Of a DNA stretch of 64,000 nt, positions 25,132 to 34,140 are shown piece after piece. Location of the stretch: NCBI GenBank assembly GCA_013322215.1, contig JAAMEZ010000047.1, positions 186,001 to 250,000 on the forward strand, in the 5' to 3' direction. The translations under genes and the position numbers were made by a program. Origin of the DNA: Martinezella rhizogenes (GTDB lineage: Bacteria > Pseudomonadota > Alphaproteobacteria > Rhizobiales > Rhizobiaceae). Each line of letters opens with the position of its first letter. The stretch's first letter is position 1. The notes below the pieces were generated by a model that worked only from the letters and a program-made list of their open reading frames with translations, made no database searches and was not told the origin of the DNA.

Positions 25132-26184
25132 TCAGATCTGCGGATCGTTTTCCTCTGCCTTTGCGGCGTAGGTGGAATCGTAGGCCCGGACGATGCGCGC
25201 CACCAGCGGGTGGCGGACGACGTCCGTATCCTTGAAGCGGACGATGGTGATGCCCTCGACACCGTTCAGCAGATCAAGCGCTTCCACCAGGCCTGATTTG
25301 ACGCCGCGGGGCAAATCGATCTGGCTCGGATCGCCCGTCACGATCATCCGCGAATTTTCGCCGAGACGCGTCAGGAACATTTTCATCTGCATCGATGTCG
25401 TGTTCTGCGCCTCGTCGAGGATGACGGCAGCATTGGCAAGCGTGCGGCCGCGCATGAAGGCGAGCGGCGCGATCTCGATGACGCCGGCCGTGATAGCGCG
25501 TTCGACCTTGTCGCCCGGCATCATGTCGTAAAGCGCGTCATAGAGCGGGCGCAGATAGGGATCGACCTTTTCCTTCATGTCGCCTGGCAGGAAGCCGAGG
25601 CGCTCGCCGGCTTCGACGGCCGGGCGCGACAGGATGATCTTTTCCACCGCGCCGCGCTCCAGGAGCTGGGCAGCGTGCGCAACGGCGAGATAGGTCTTGC
25701 CGGTACCGGCAGGGCCGACGCCGAGGACGAGCTCGGAGCGCTCCAGCGCCCGCATGTAGGCATCCTGGGTCGGCGTGCGCGCAATGATCGTCTTCTTGCG
25801 CGTCGAAATCTGCGCCATCGTCAACTTGGCTTTTCTCTCCATGGTCGGCAGCGTCAATTGGTCGTCGGCGGCAACCGCCATGCGGATTGCCCCTTCCACA
25901 TCGGAACGCTCTACATTGCCGCCTTTTTGGAGCTTGTCATAGAGGTAATCGAGCGTGCGGCGCGCCTGATTGGTGGCCAGCACGTCGCCGGTGATGACGA
26001 CAGAATTGCCGCGAGCGCGGGCGTCGATGCCGAGGCGTTCCTCAAGCAGCTTCAAATTCTGGTCGAACTGCCCGAAAAGCTCGCTGGCGAACCGATTATT
26101 TTCGAACGTCAGGGTGAAGTGATTGGCGTCGCTCGCGGTGCGGGGCTGGCGCGATGAAGAAGAAACCAATTCCTGTCCGTTCAA
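25132..26184 (-). CDS. phoH: PhoH-like ATPase
   Basis: The 350-residue P-loop protein has an N-terminal KH-like region, Walker A GPAGTGKTYLA near residue 160, Walker B in AAVILDEAQNTT, and IVTGDPSQIDLPRG. PhoH family members are ATPases/helicase-like proteins linked to RNA metabolism; the exact role is uncertain. The start appears to be TTG at 26184 (MNGQELVSSS), with GGGAG nine bases before it, since the family N-terminus begins there and no nearer ATG fits. It is co-directional with miaB and ybeY. Confidence 0.94.
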   Translation of the reverse strand: MNGQELVSSSSRQPRTASDANHFTLTFENNRFASELFGQFDQNLKLLEERLGIDARARGNSVVITGDVLATNQARRTLDYLYDKLQKGGNVERSDVEGAIRMAVAADDQLTLPTMERKAKLTMAQISTRKKTIIARTPTQDAYMRALERSELVLGVGPAGTGKTYLAVAHAAQLLERGAVEKIILSRPAVEAGERLGFLPGDMKEKVDPYLRPLYDALYDMMPGDKVERAITAGVIEIAPLAFMRGRTLANAAVILDEAQNTTSMQMKMFLTRLGENSRMIVTGDPSQIDLPRGVKSGLVEALDLLNGVEGITIVRFKDTDVVRHPLVARIVRAYDSTYAAKAEENDPQI

Positions 26185-26214
26185 GCGGTGCGGCTCCCTT
26201 GGGTCGGCCGGAAC

Positions 26215-27627
26215 CTAGAGCAATTCAGCGAAAAGGCTGTTGGTGCTGGTTCCGGTGATTCGTACGTTAATAATGTCACCGATTTGCGATGCTTTTGCAT
26301 CAACATTCACAGATTGCAGCCAAGGGGAGCGTCCAATCAACTGGCCCGGCATCCGGCCCGGCTTTTCCAGAAGGATATCCACTGTTTTGCCCACGCAAGC
26401 CTCGGCAAAAGCGTGCTGCTGCCTCAGCAGCAATGCCTGCAACCGCTCCAAACGCTCGGTCTTGACCTCTTCGGGCACCTGATCCTTCAGCTCCGCACCG
26501 GGTGTGCCCGGCCGCGTCGAATATTTGAACGAGAAGGCCTGTGCATAATTCACCTCCTCGATCAGTCTGAGTGTATCCTCAAAATCCTGGTCTGTCTCCC
26601 CCGGGAAGCCGACGATGAAGTCACCCGAAAGGGCAATATCCGGGCGGGCCGTACGGATTCTCTCGATGAGAGTGAGGTATTCCGCCGCCGTGTGCCGGCG
26701 GTTCATCGCCTTCAGGATCCGGTCTGAGCCGGCCTGAACAGGCAGGTGCAGATAGGGCATCAGCGTGCGTAGATCGCGATGCGCGCCGATCAGGCGGTCA
26801 TCCATGTCGCGCGGATGGCTGGTCGTATAGCGCAGGCGCGCCAGGCCGGGAATTTCCGCCAGGCGATAGAGGAGATCACCAAGGCTCCAGGTCTCCCCCG
26901 TAGGGCCGATGCCGTGCCAGGCATTGACGTTCTGGCCGAGCAGCGTGATTTCGCGCACGCCGCCATCCACAAGTTTCTCGGCTTCCTCGACGATCTGGGC
27001 GACCGGGCGCGAGACTTCGGAGCCGCGCGTATAGGGCACGACGCAGAAGGTACAGAACTTGTCGCAGCCTTCCTGCACCGTCAGAAAGGCGGTGACGCCG
27101 CGGGCACGGATCTTTGTTTTTTCAGCGATCGGCAGATGCTCGAACTTGTCCTCGATCGCATATTCGGTATCGACGACGCGCTGGCCTTCCTTGGCGCGAC
27201 GAAGCGCATCCGGCAGGCGGTGATAGGTCTGCGGGCCGATGACGACATCAACGGCGGGCGCGCGACGCAGGATTTCCTCACCCTCGGCCTGCGCGACGCA
27301 GCCGGTGACGCCGATCATCATCTCGCGACCGTCGGCAGCCTTGCGCTTCTTCATCTCACGCAGACGGCCGAGCGCGGAATAGACCTTTTCGGCGGCCTTC
27401 TCGCGGATATGACAGGTATTCAGCAGGACGAGATCGGCCTCTTCCATGTCTTCGGTCGGCTCATAGCCGTCGCGGGACAGCGCATCGCTCATCCGCGTGG
27501 AATCATAGACGTTCATCTGGCAGCCGTAGGTCTTGATGAAGACCTTGCGGCTGTTGGAGCCGTCGCGGGGGCCGAGCTGCAAAGCATCGGCCGCCGGGGC
27601 GTCGAGAGTTAGGCTGTCCTTGGTCAT
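26215..27627 (-). CDS. miaB: tRNA-2-methylthio-N6-dimethylallyladenosine synthase
   Basis: This radical-SAM methylthiotransferase modifies A37 of tRNAs that read UNN codons. The 470-residue protein has the first Fe-S cluster cysteines at 36, 72 and 110 (KTYGCQMN, NTCHIRE, VTGCVAQ), the radical-SAM CDKFCTFC at 188-195, and a C-terminal TRAM domain. It heads a tight minus-strand run: phoH starts 30 bases after its stop. Its N-terminal extension of about 28 residues before KVFIKTYGC is variable in the family. Confidence 0.97.
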   Translation of the reverse strand: MTKDSLTLDAPAADALQLGPRDGSNSRKVFIKTYGCQMNVYDSTRMSDALSRDGYEPTEDMEEADLVLLNTCHIREKAAEKVYSALGRLREMKKRKAADGREMMIGVTGCVAQAEGEEILRRAPAVDVVIGPQTYHRLPDALRRAKEGQRVVDTEYAIEDKFEHLPIAEKTKIRARGVTAFLTVQEGCDKFCTFCVVPYTRGSEVSRPVAQIVEEAEKLVDGGVREITLLGQNVNAWHGIGPTGETWSLGDLLYRLAEIPGLARLRYTTSHPRDMDDRLIGAHRDLRTLMPYLHLPVQAGSDRILKAMNRRHTAAEYLTLIERIRTARPDIALSGDFIVGFPGETDQDFEDTLRLIEEVNYAQAFSFKYSTRPGTPGAELKDQVPEEVKTERLERLQALLLRQQHAFAEACVGKTVDILLEKPGRMPGQLIGRSPWLQSVNVDAKASQIGDIINVRITGTSTNSLFAELL

Positions 27628-27688
27628 GGGCCGCTATGTAGTGGCTTTTGCCCTCGGAGAAAATGGAAAAGTTGGAATCACCTGGAAA

Positions 27689-28483
27689 TCAGGCGATCTC
27701 GCGGCCGAGCAGGCGGCTGGCGAGCATATTGCGGATGCGCCGCGCGATGGTGGCGCTGACTTCCTTGCGGTTGGTGCCGGCTCGATAATCGACCGCCTCG
27801 CCGAAGCAGACGTCGACATCGATGGCACCGCACTGGATGATGCCCTTCAGGTGCGGCACGAGCTCGATATCGCCCGGCCATGCCGTCAGCGGGCGATAAT
27901 AGCGGCCCATGGCCGTACCGTGGACGCGGGTATAAGCGACCGCTACCGGCTGGACATGCACGACGGCATCCGGCGCCTTCGGCAAGGCAGCGGCAGCGGC
28001 GCCGAACAGCGATGACTTGACCTCAAGCAGGCGATTGCCGTCGGAAGTCGTTCCTTCCGGGAACAGCACCATGATCTCGCCATCGGCCATGCGGTCCCCG
28101 ATCTCATTCACCTGATCGCCCGTCTTGCGCTTTTGCTCGCGCTCGACGAAGACGCTCTTCTGCCACTGCGCGAACTGACCGAAGATCGGCCAATCCCGCA
28201 CTTCCGACTTGGCGATGAAGGCAACATCGGCGACTGCCGATAGAACGAGAATATCCAGCCAGGATGAGTGATTGGCCGCCAGCATCAAGGGCCGGCTCGT
28301 CTCGATCTTGCCGATCACATGGATGCGGACGCCAAGCCAATAGCAGACGATGCGATGCCAATAGCGCGGCAGATAGCGCCTGAGCTTCCAGTCGAAACGC
28401 AAGCAAACGATCTGCAGCGGCAGCATCACCGCGCTGACGACGCAAATGACCACAGCGGCACAGCCGATGCGCAGCCAGGTCAT
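27689..28483 (-). CDS. olsA: Lyso-ornithine lipid O-acyltransferase / PlsC-type acyltransferase
   Basis: The 264-residue protein has an N-terminal membrane segment and the PlsC acyltransferase motifs NHSSWLDIL (H-x4-D) and VLFPEGTTSDG. OlsA adds the second acyl chain to lyso-ornithine lipid; close relatives make phosphatidic acid, so this call depends on context. The gene lies next to miaB, where Sinorhizobium olsA is found, and olsB occurs at 47.0 kb in the same window. ATG at 28483 directly follows a TTG, and AGGAG is 11 bases before it; either could be used. Confidence 0.82.
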   Translation of the reverse strand: MTWLRIGCAAVVICVVSAVMLPLQIVCLRFDWKLRRYLPRYWHRIVCYWLGVRIHVIGKIETSRPLMLAANHSSWLDILVLSAVADVAFIAKSEVRDWPIFGQFAQWQKSVFVEREQKRKTGDQVNEIGDRMADGEIMVLFPEGTTSDGNRLLEVKSSLFGAAAAALPKAPDAVVHVQPVAVAYTRVHGTAMGRYYRPLTAWPGDIELVPHLKGIIQCGAIDVDVCFGEAVDYRAGTNRKEVSATIARRIRNMLASRLLGREIA

Positions 28484-28516
28484 CAAATCATTCGCTCCTG
28501 CATGAAAGCCTTCACG

Positions 28517-28945
28517 TCAACCTTCGTCCTTCTTCAGCGGGATGCCGTAAAGCTCCAGCCGGTGGTCGACGAGTTTGAAGCCGTGTTCGCGGGCAATGCG
28601 CTCCTGCAATGCCTCGATCTCCGGCGAATGAAATTCGATCACCACGCCGCTTTTCAGGTCGATCAGATGATCGTGGTGCTCCTCCGGCACGGTCTCGTAG
28701 CGGGAGCGGCCATCGCGGAAATCGTGGCGGGCAAGAAGGCCGGCGTCCTCGAACAGTTTTACCGTGCGGTAGACCGTGGAGATCGAGATCTTCGCATCCA
28801 CCTCTACGGAGCGGCGATAGAGCTCCTCGACATCCGGATGATCCTCGGAACTCTCGATGATGCGCGCAATGACCCGGCGCTGGTCCGTCATGCGCATTCC
28901 GCGCTCGGCGCAAAGCTCCTCCAGGGATTTTACGGCGTCTTCCAT
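28517..28945 (-). CDS. mur: Fur-family metalloregulator (Mur-like)
   Basis: The 142-residue protein has the winged-helix of Fur regulators (MRMTDQRRVIARII, then KISISTVYRTVKLFEDAGL) and the metal-binding stretch EEHHDHLIDL. In rhizobia this lineage usually acts as Mur, a manganese-responsive repressor of sitABCD, rather than an iron regulator, because RirA and Irr handle iron. That specificity is inferred from the organism group. The ATG at 28945 is used; the codon before it is TTG. The gene lies between olsA and rimI. Confidence 0.9.
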   Translation of the reverse strand: MEDAVKSLEELCAERGMRMTDQRRVIARIIESSEDHPDVEELYRRSVEVDAKISISTVYRTVKLFEDAGLLARHDFRDGRSRYETVPEEHHDHLIDLKSGVVIEFHSPEIEALQERIAREHGFKLVDHRLELYGIPLKKDEG

Positions 28946-28983
28946 CAATCGCTGTCTTCGGTCTGTTTGGACTGTGACAACAG

Positions 28984-29070
28984 CTAGAGCGCCGAATTGC
29001 TGCTCTAACTATTTGTTTTGCCGCATTTGTGCGACGACAAGTGATGCCACTTGGCTGCAAAATGCTCTAG
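28984..29070. repeat. CTAGAGC-ended intergenic repeat (variant of family A)
   Basis: It begins CTAGAGCGCCGAATTGC and ends GCAAAATGCTCTAG, with a TTTGTTTTGCCGC middle that resembles the TTTGTTTTCACGC of family A. The right end supplies the TAG stop (29067-29069, minus strand) of rimI. It fills the gap between rimI and the Mur-like gene. Confidence 0.75.
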
Positions 29071-29561
29071 CGAAGAACGCGGCGCATGACAAGCGCCGTC
29101 GACTTCTGGCCGTTTTCGCCGACATAATAGGCCCTGCGCTCGCCGACGGTCTCGAAACCGAGCTTGCGGTAGAGCCCGAGTGCCGGCTGATTGCCGCCAT
29201 CGACCTCCAGGAACATGGCTTCCCCGCCCCGGCTACGGGCTTCGCGAAGGGCCGCGTGCATCAGCCGCCAGCCGAGACCGGAGCGCCCGAGCTTGGCATT
29301 GACGGCAATGGTCAGAATTTCACCCTCACCCGCCACATGTCGCGCCAGCACAAAGCCGGGAAGTGCCTTTTTCAGGATGGCATTGGTCTGGCGGGCGACG
29401 AAGCCGAAGGTCGTTTCCTGTCCGAGGAGGCCCTGAAATTCGCTCTCGTCCCAGACCTGCGGGAACCGCTCGCCATGCAGGATCGCCACCTCAGCGCAAT
29501 CCTTCAGCTCCATCGGGACGATTTCGTATTCTGCTTTCAAGGTAAGATAGGATTCGAGCAT
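29067..29561 (-). CDS. rimI: Ribosomal-protein-alanine N-acetyltransferase
   Basis: RimI acetylates the N-terminus of ribosomal protein S18. The 164-residue GNAT protein has EILTIAVNAKLGRSGLGWRL (acetyl-CoA loop) and ALGLYRKLGFETVGERRAYY, the family's closing pattern. It starts two bases after the tsaB stop, the conserved tsaB-rimI pair. Its own TAG stop is contributed by the end of the neighbouring repeat. Confidence 0.92.
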   Translation of the reverse strand: MLESYLTLKAEYEIVPMELKDCAEVAILHGERFPQVWDESEFQGLLGQETTFGFVARQTNAILKKALPGFVLARHVAGEGEILTIAVNAKLGRSGLGWRLMHAALREARSRGGEAMFLEVDGGNQPALGLYRKLGFETVGERRAYYVGENGQKSTALVMRRVLR

Positions 29562-29563
29562 GT

Positions 29564-30220
29564 CTATTGCCTGGCAACTGCGTATCCGGCCTGCGGTCTG
29601 GCATCGGGTCCGCGAAGATAAAGCGGCTTCGGCTTTTCGCCGGCAGGCTTGCCAGCGCCCAGCCGGGCAACGATGGCAATCGGAAATGCGTCTGGCCGCT
29701 CCGCAGGCGGCGCGTCGCTCAACCGGGCGGCGGCCGTTCCGGTGACGATACCGTCGAAAGCGCTCACAATTGTCCGCGCTTCGTCGATCGTCACGGCCCG
29801 AGCCTCGTCCAGCGGGTTGCCATCGGCATCGAAGGCCTGGAGATAGATCTCCTCGCGTTTCGCATCGATGGCAGCCAGAACCGACTTGCCCGGATTCTGC
29901 TGTCGCGCGGTCGCGGCCATGACCTCGAGGGTCGTGACGCCAACCGCGTAGATATTAAGGGAAAGTGCAAACCCGCGCGCGGCTGCGACGCCGATGCGGA
30001 TGCCGGTGAAGGAACCGGGGCCGACGGTCACGACGACACGCTCTATGGCCGAAAGCGCCACACCAGCTTTCGCCAGCGCTTCGTCGACAACGTGCATCAA
30101 ATGCTCGGCATGTCCCCGTCCGATCGTTTCCGTGACCTCCCCCATCACAGAATCACTGCCGCTATCATACACAGCGGCAGCGCAATCCACACCTGCCGTG
30201 TCGAGCGCCAGTACGATCAT
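29564..30220 (-). CDS. tsaB: tRNA threonylcarbamoyladenosine complex protein TsaB
   Basis: TsaB is a non-catalytic ASKHA-fold partner of TsaD and TsaE in making t6A37 of tRNA. The 218-residue protein begins MIVLALDTAGVDCAAAV and has VTVGPGSFTGIRIGVAAARG, both typical. It lacks the metal-binding histidines of TsaD. rimI follows immediately, as in many proteobacteria. Confidence 0.95.
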   Translation of the reverse strand: MIVLALDTAGVDCAAAVYDSGSDSVMGEVTETIGRGHAEHLMHVVDEALAKAGVALSAIERVVVTVGPGSFTGIRIGVAAARGFALSLNIYAVGVTTLEVMAATARQQNPGKSVLAAIDAKREEIYLQAFDADGNPLDEARAVTIDEARTIVSAFDGIVTGTAAARLSDAPPAERPDAFPIAIVARLGAGKPAGEKPKPLYLRGPDARPQAGYAVARQ

Positions 30221-30342
30221 GTCAATTTTTCCGAAAAGCCGCGCTTGCGGCGCGGTTGATTTGTCGTCGAATGCTCCGGTGCGCGAGCGTTTGGTTCTTG
30301 CATAATCCTATCCAAAAACCGCTCGGCGCCTTGGAACCATGC

Positions 30343-30909
30343 TTAGACGGCTTCGACTTCCTGAACTTCGGGCACGAAATGGCGCAGCAGGTTCTGCACG
30401 CCATGCTTCAGCGTTGCCGTCGAAGACGGGCAACCGGCGCAGGAACCCTTCATGTTGAGGTAGACCTTGCCGTCGCGGAAACCGCGGAAGGTGATGTCGC
30501 CGCCATCCTGGGCAACGGCCGGACGAACGCGGGTATCCAGCAGCTCCTTGATGGTCAGTACGATCGCCTCATCGCCCTCGTCGAAGAATTCGCCGCCGGC
30601 ATCCTGCACTTCGGACAGCACGGAGGTCGAGCCCATGACCGGCTTGCCGGACATGAAATGCTCCATGATCGAACCGAGAATGGCGGGCTTCAGATGCTGC
30701 CATTCCTGGTTTTCCTTGGAGACGGAGATGAAGTCATAGCCGAAATAGACGCCGGTGACGCCCGGGATCTCGAAAAGGCGGGCAGCCAGCGGCGAAGCCT
30801 CGGCTTCGTCGGCGCTGCGGAACTCGGCCGTGCCGTTTTCCATCACCACCTTGCCCGGCAGGAACTTGAGGGTCGCGGGATTCGGCGTCGCTTCGGTCTG
30901 AATGAACAT
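30343..30909 (-). CDS. NifU-like/NfuA Fe-S scaffold protein
   Basis: The 188-residue protein has an N-terminal Nfu_N domain (MFIQTEATPNPATLKF and RLFEIPGVTGVYFG) and a C-terminal NifU domain with the Fe-S binding CAGCPSS (CxxC). Such proteins carry 4Fe-4S clusters to targets; MiaB, encoded nearby, is a plausible client. GGAG six bases before the ATG at 30909 favours this start over one 12 bases upstream. Confidence 0.93.
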   Translation of the reverse strand: MFIQTEATPNPATLKFLPGKVVMENGTAEFRSADEAEASPLAARLFEIPGVTGVYFGYDFISVSKENQEWQHLKPAILGSIMEHFMSGKPVMGSTSVLSEVQDAGGEFFDEGDEAIVLTIKELLDTRVRPAVAQDGGDITFRGFRDGKVYLNMKGSCAGCPSSTATLKHGVQNLLRHFVPEVQEVEAV

Positions 30910-31025
30910 CTTGGTCTCCATGCGGCGGGCAGGCGCCCGGTCCCGACTTTAGAATATTTCAAAAGAAGATAGGCCTTTTAGCCATTCCATTCAAGAGAGT
31001 GTTTCTCAAGAAATAGCACACGCGA

Positions 31026-31517
31026 TCAACTCAGCGCGTCGATTTCCTCGTTGCTCAGCGTATCCGGAAGCACCGTCACCGGGATCGGGAAGGCGGCGGC
31101 TCGACCGGCGATCGACGAGACGAGCGGGCCTGGGCCTTCCTTGGCGGAACCGGCGGCGAGCACGAGAAGCGCAATATCCCGGTCATCCTCGATGACGGCA
31201 TTGATCTGCTCGGCGGCCGCGCCCTCGCGGATGACGATTTCCGCATCGATGCCGATGTTTTCACGCACGGCCTGCGCCGCCTTTGCGGTTGCCGCCTCGG
31301 CCTCCTCGCGCGCTTCCGCCCGCATGATCTCCTCGACGCCAAGCCATTGCTGGAAGTCGCCCTCGGGAATTACGTAGAGCAGCACGAGGCCACCATTGGA
31401 ATTCTTGGCGCGTCGGCCGGCATAATGGACGGCGCGCTGGCACTCGGGCGTGCCGTCGATGACCGCCATGAACTTGCGGCGATGGCCTTCGAGCCGAGAG
31501 AGACGTGTTGAAACCAT
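31026..31517 (-). CDS. Universal stress protein (UspA family)
   Basis: The 163-residue protein has the Usp fold: KFMAVIDGTPECQRAV at the start, a long helix of Ala/Glu residues, and the nucleotide-binding LAAGSAKEGPGPLVSSIAG near the end, consistent with an ATP-binding member. Its job in stress survival is not defined. A longer frame to 31568 adds residues without family resemblance. It lies downstream of trpS with an inverted spacing of 75 bases. Confidence 0.88.
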   Translation of the reverse strand: MVSTRLSRLEGHRRKFMAVIDGTPECQRAVHYAGRRAKNSNGGLVLLYVIPEGDFQQWLGVEEIMRAEAREEAEAATAKAAQAVRENIGIDAEIVIREGAAAEQINAVIEDDRDIALLVLAAGSAKEGPGPLVSSIAGRAAAFPIPVTVLPDTLSNEEIDALS

Positions 31518-31592
31518 GCGACAACTCTGACACCCGAAGGCGGCGTTTTGCAAGCCCCCGTTTGGCAACGGGAGCTCTCCATTACGACATCA

Positions 31593-32657
31593 TCAATAGA
31601 GAAAGCCGATAATATCGCGAACCTGCTTCATGGTCACGTCGGCGCGGGCGCGGGCGCGGGCACTGCCATCGCGCAGAACAGCGTCGATGTGGCCGGGATC
31701 GGCCATCAGGCGGCGCATTTCCGTGGTGATCGGCGAGAGCACATGCACGGCCAGATCGACCAGCGCCGGCTTGAAGACCGAGAACTGCTGGCCGCCGAAT
31801 TCGGAGAGAACATCGGCCTTCGACTTGTCGGCAAGGGCTGCATAGATACCGACCAGATTGTCGGCTTCCGGGCGGCCGGCGAGACCGGCGATTTCGCTCG
31901 GCAAACCATCCGGATCGGTCTTGGCCTTGCGGATTTTCTTGGAAATGTTTTCCTCGTCGTCGAGCAGGTTGATGCGCGAGAGGTCGGAAGCATCTGACTT
32001 CGACATTTTCTTCGTGCCATCGCGCAGCGACATGACGCGCGGTGCCGGGCCATCGATCAGCGGCTCGACCATCGGGAAATAGGCATGCACCGGCTCGTCG
32101 CCGACTGATATGTCGATGCCATAGCCCGTGCGGCGAATATGCTCCATGTAGTCCAGATTGAACTTCATGGCGATATCGCGGGTGAGCTCCAGATGCTGCT
32201 TCTGGTCGTCGCCAACCGGAACATGCGTGGCGCGGTAGAGCAGAATGTCGGCGGCCATCAGGCTCGGATAGGCGTAAAGGCCGAGCGAGGCCTGCTCGCG
32301 GTCCTTGCCGGCCTTGTCCTTGAACTGCGTCATGCGGTTCATCCAGCCGATGCGGGCGACGCAATTGAAGATCCAGGCGAGTTCGGCGTGCCCCGGCACG
32401 GCCGACTGATTGAAGACGATGTGCTTTTCCGGGTCGATACCGGCGGCAAGAAAGGCCGCGGTGATCGAGCGCGTCTGGTTCGGCATGTCCTCATGCACGA
32501 GCTGAGCCGTCAGCGCATGCATGTCGACGACACAGTAGATGCAGTCGTTGTTGGCCTGCAGGGCCACGAACTTGCGGATCGCGCCGAGATAGTTACCGAG
32601 GTGGAGATTGCCGGTAGGCTGAACGCCGGAGAATACGAGCGGCTTGAATTCGGTCAT
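31593..32657 (-). CDS. trpS: Tryptophanyl-tRNA synthetase
   Basis: This class I synthetase charges tRNA-Trp. The 354-residue protein has the HIGH-like PTGNLHLGNYLGA near residue 14 and the KMSKS-type GTKKMSKSDAS near 195, with GDDQKQHLELTRD and DMHALTA between them. In related genomes trpS is followed upstream by murJ directly; here two accessory genes sit between them (32768-34050). Confidence 0.97.
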   Translation of the reverse strand: MTEFKPLVFSGVQPTGNLHLGNYLGAIRKFVALQANNDCIYCVVDMHALTAQLVHEDMPNQTRSITAAFLAAGIDPEKHIVFNQSAVPGHAELAWIFNCVARIGWMNRMTQFKDKAGKDREQASLGLYAYPSLMAADILLYRATHVPVGDDQKQHLELTRDIAMKFNLDYMEHIRRTGYGIDISVGDEPVHAYFPMVEPLIDGPAPRVMSLRDGTKKMSKSDASDLSRINLLDDEENISKKIRKAKTDPDGLPSEIAGLAGRPEADNLVGIYAALADKSKADVLSEFGGQQFSVFKPALVDLAVHVLSPITTEMRRLMADPGHIDAVLRDGSARARARADVTMKQVRDIIGFLY

Positions 32658-32767
32658 GTCGTCCTCAAAAGGCTTGTGGAGGGCCCGGGTGAGCGGCGCT
32701 CGACCCTTGGTTCGAGCGGCTTATGCACGCGGTATCGACGGGGATCAAGAGGCTATGTGACAGAGTC

Positions 32768-33160
32768 TCAGGAAGAATGCTGGATGAGATCCCAGGTGTT
32801 GCCATAGGGATCAGCAAAGACCGCCACGGTGCCGTAGACCTCATGCCGCGGCTCCTCCAGAAAACGCACGCCCTTTGCCTTCATCGCGGCATGATCGCGG
32901 GCGAAATCATCGGTCTTGAGGAAGAAGCCGACCCGCCCGCCGGTCTGGTTGCCGATCGCCGCGCGCTGGCTGTCTCCTGCCGCCTGGGCGAGCAATAGCG
33001 CGGCGCCCTCGGTGCCTTTCGGTCTGACCACGACCCAGCGCTTGCCCTCCGGCTGCACCTCGTCCTGCAGGCACTCGAAGCCGAGGGCATCGCAATAGAA
33101 GGCCTTGGCGCGGTCGTAATCATCGACGACGAGGGCGACGAGGAAGAGGGATTGGGACAT
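32768..33160 (-). CDS. VOC/glyoxalase-fold protein
   Basis: The 130-residue protein has a glyoxalase/bleomycin-resistance fold with two beta-alpha-beta-beta-beta units: VALVVDDYDRAKAFYCDALGF and, in the second half, KGVRFLEEPRHEVYGTVAVFADPYGNTWDLIQ (split here by text only; it is one run from about residue 92). Metal ligands (Glu/His) are partly present. The reaction is unknown. It lies between trpS and a DUF1963 gene and is probably accessory. Confidence 0.85.
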   Translation of the reverse strand: MSQSLFLVALVVDDYDRAKAFYCDALGFECLQDEVQPEGKRWVVVRPKGTEGAALLLAQAAGDSQRAAIGNQTGGRVGFFLKTDDFARDHAAMKAKGVRFLEEPRHEVYGTVAVFADPYGNTWDLIQHSS

Positions 33161-33240
33161 AGGAACTCCGTGTTATTTCCTGGCACGCAGCATTGACGAC
33201 GATTCTTGGCTCGAAATAAAAAACCTATAAAACGGATTTG

Positions 33241-34050
33241 TCAGTAGAAGTCTGATCTGATTGCCCAGCCGTCGGGTATTCGAAACAGATATAACGATCC
33301 GGAGTCCCCGACATAGAAGCGCCCCTTGTCGGTGCTATCGATCTGAAGGCATAGCTCTGCATCGTCGGGCCAGTTTTCGCCTTGTATCCAGGTAGGCCAA
33401 CCACCAAGCTTGACGGGGCACGTCCCACGATATTTATCGGCTTCAATCGCGTATTGGCTTTCAAAAAACCATTTCGAGTCGCTGGATCGCGCGACGTTGC
33501 TTGGAATCTTGAACGCAATATCGTCCCAGCTTGGCTGCTCCAGGGCAGTTGAATGCCAAAGAAGCGGAAAAGTCGGAAGCTTCTGGCTTTCCCGGTATCC
33601 GGGACCGATGGGAACCAGATCCGAAATGGCGGAATAAGTTCGAACGACAAAGCCCTTGCCATTCTCCACGTCATCCAACGGAACGTCTTCCAGGTCCACC
33701 CATATGTTCAGGAGTGCCAGGTTCGATAGCGTGGACGGTGTCTCGGGAAGCTCATCCACCCGGATTTGAACAAGCGGATGCATCAAACGTCCAGACCTCT
33801 CGCAAACGGGTATCACCTCGTCTTGTTGTCCGAGAAAGTTTCCACCCCACCAACTTGAGGCTCGATTGTCCTTCTGCGGCTTCTCACCGCCGATTTCGCC
33901 AAAGACGGCGGGTCTGACCATCTGCTTCAGCGTATGAAGGGCTGCCTGTATCTCAAAATCAGTTGGCAAACCTTCTGCAGGGGAAGCCATCTGGTCCTTC
34001 GCACGTCCACGAAAGTCGAAGATCGATCTCAGCCATCCCAGCACATCCAT
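33241..34050 (-). CDS. DUF1963 (YwqG-like) protein
   Basis: The 269-residue protein fits DUF1963: KLGGWPTWIQ, ELCLQIDS, and GDSGSLYLFRI near the C-terminus. This family is of unknown function and is often found in polymorphic-toxin or stress contexts. The start at 34050 follows GGAG by seven bases; a longer frame to 34107 is less likely. Base composition is lower in GC than trpS or murJ on either side, which suggests acquisition. It interrupts the usual trpS-murJ spacing. Confidence 0.8.
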   Translation of the reverse strand: MDVLGWLRSIFDFRGRAKDQMASPAEGLPTDFEIQAALHTLKQMVRPAVFGEIGGEKPQKDNRASSWWGGNFLGQQDEVIPVCERSGRLMHPLVQIRVDELPETPSTLSNLALLNIWVDLEDVPLDDVENGKGFVVRTYSAISDLVPIGPGYRESQKLPTFPLLWHSTALEQPSWDDIAFKIPSNVARSSDSKWFFESQYAIEADKYRGTCPVKLGGWPTWIQGENWPDDAELCLQIDSTDKGRFYVGDSGSLYLFRIPDGWAIRSDFY

Positions 34051-34140
34051 ATCGCCGCTCCATTTGGATCGTTGCGCAGCCTTGCGATCAACAGCTTCGG
34101 ATAGCAATCTCCCTCCGTTCGATCGCGCGAAGGAGCCTTC

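Noticed and set aside
26214..26225. CTAGAGCAATTC at the miaB stop as a fourth repeat-derived stop
   Set aside because: Only 12 bases resemble a family A end, and the FAELL ending may be native to MiaB, so it is not counted.
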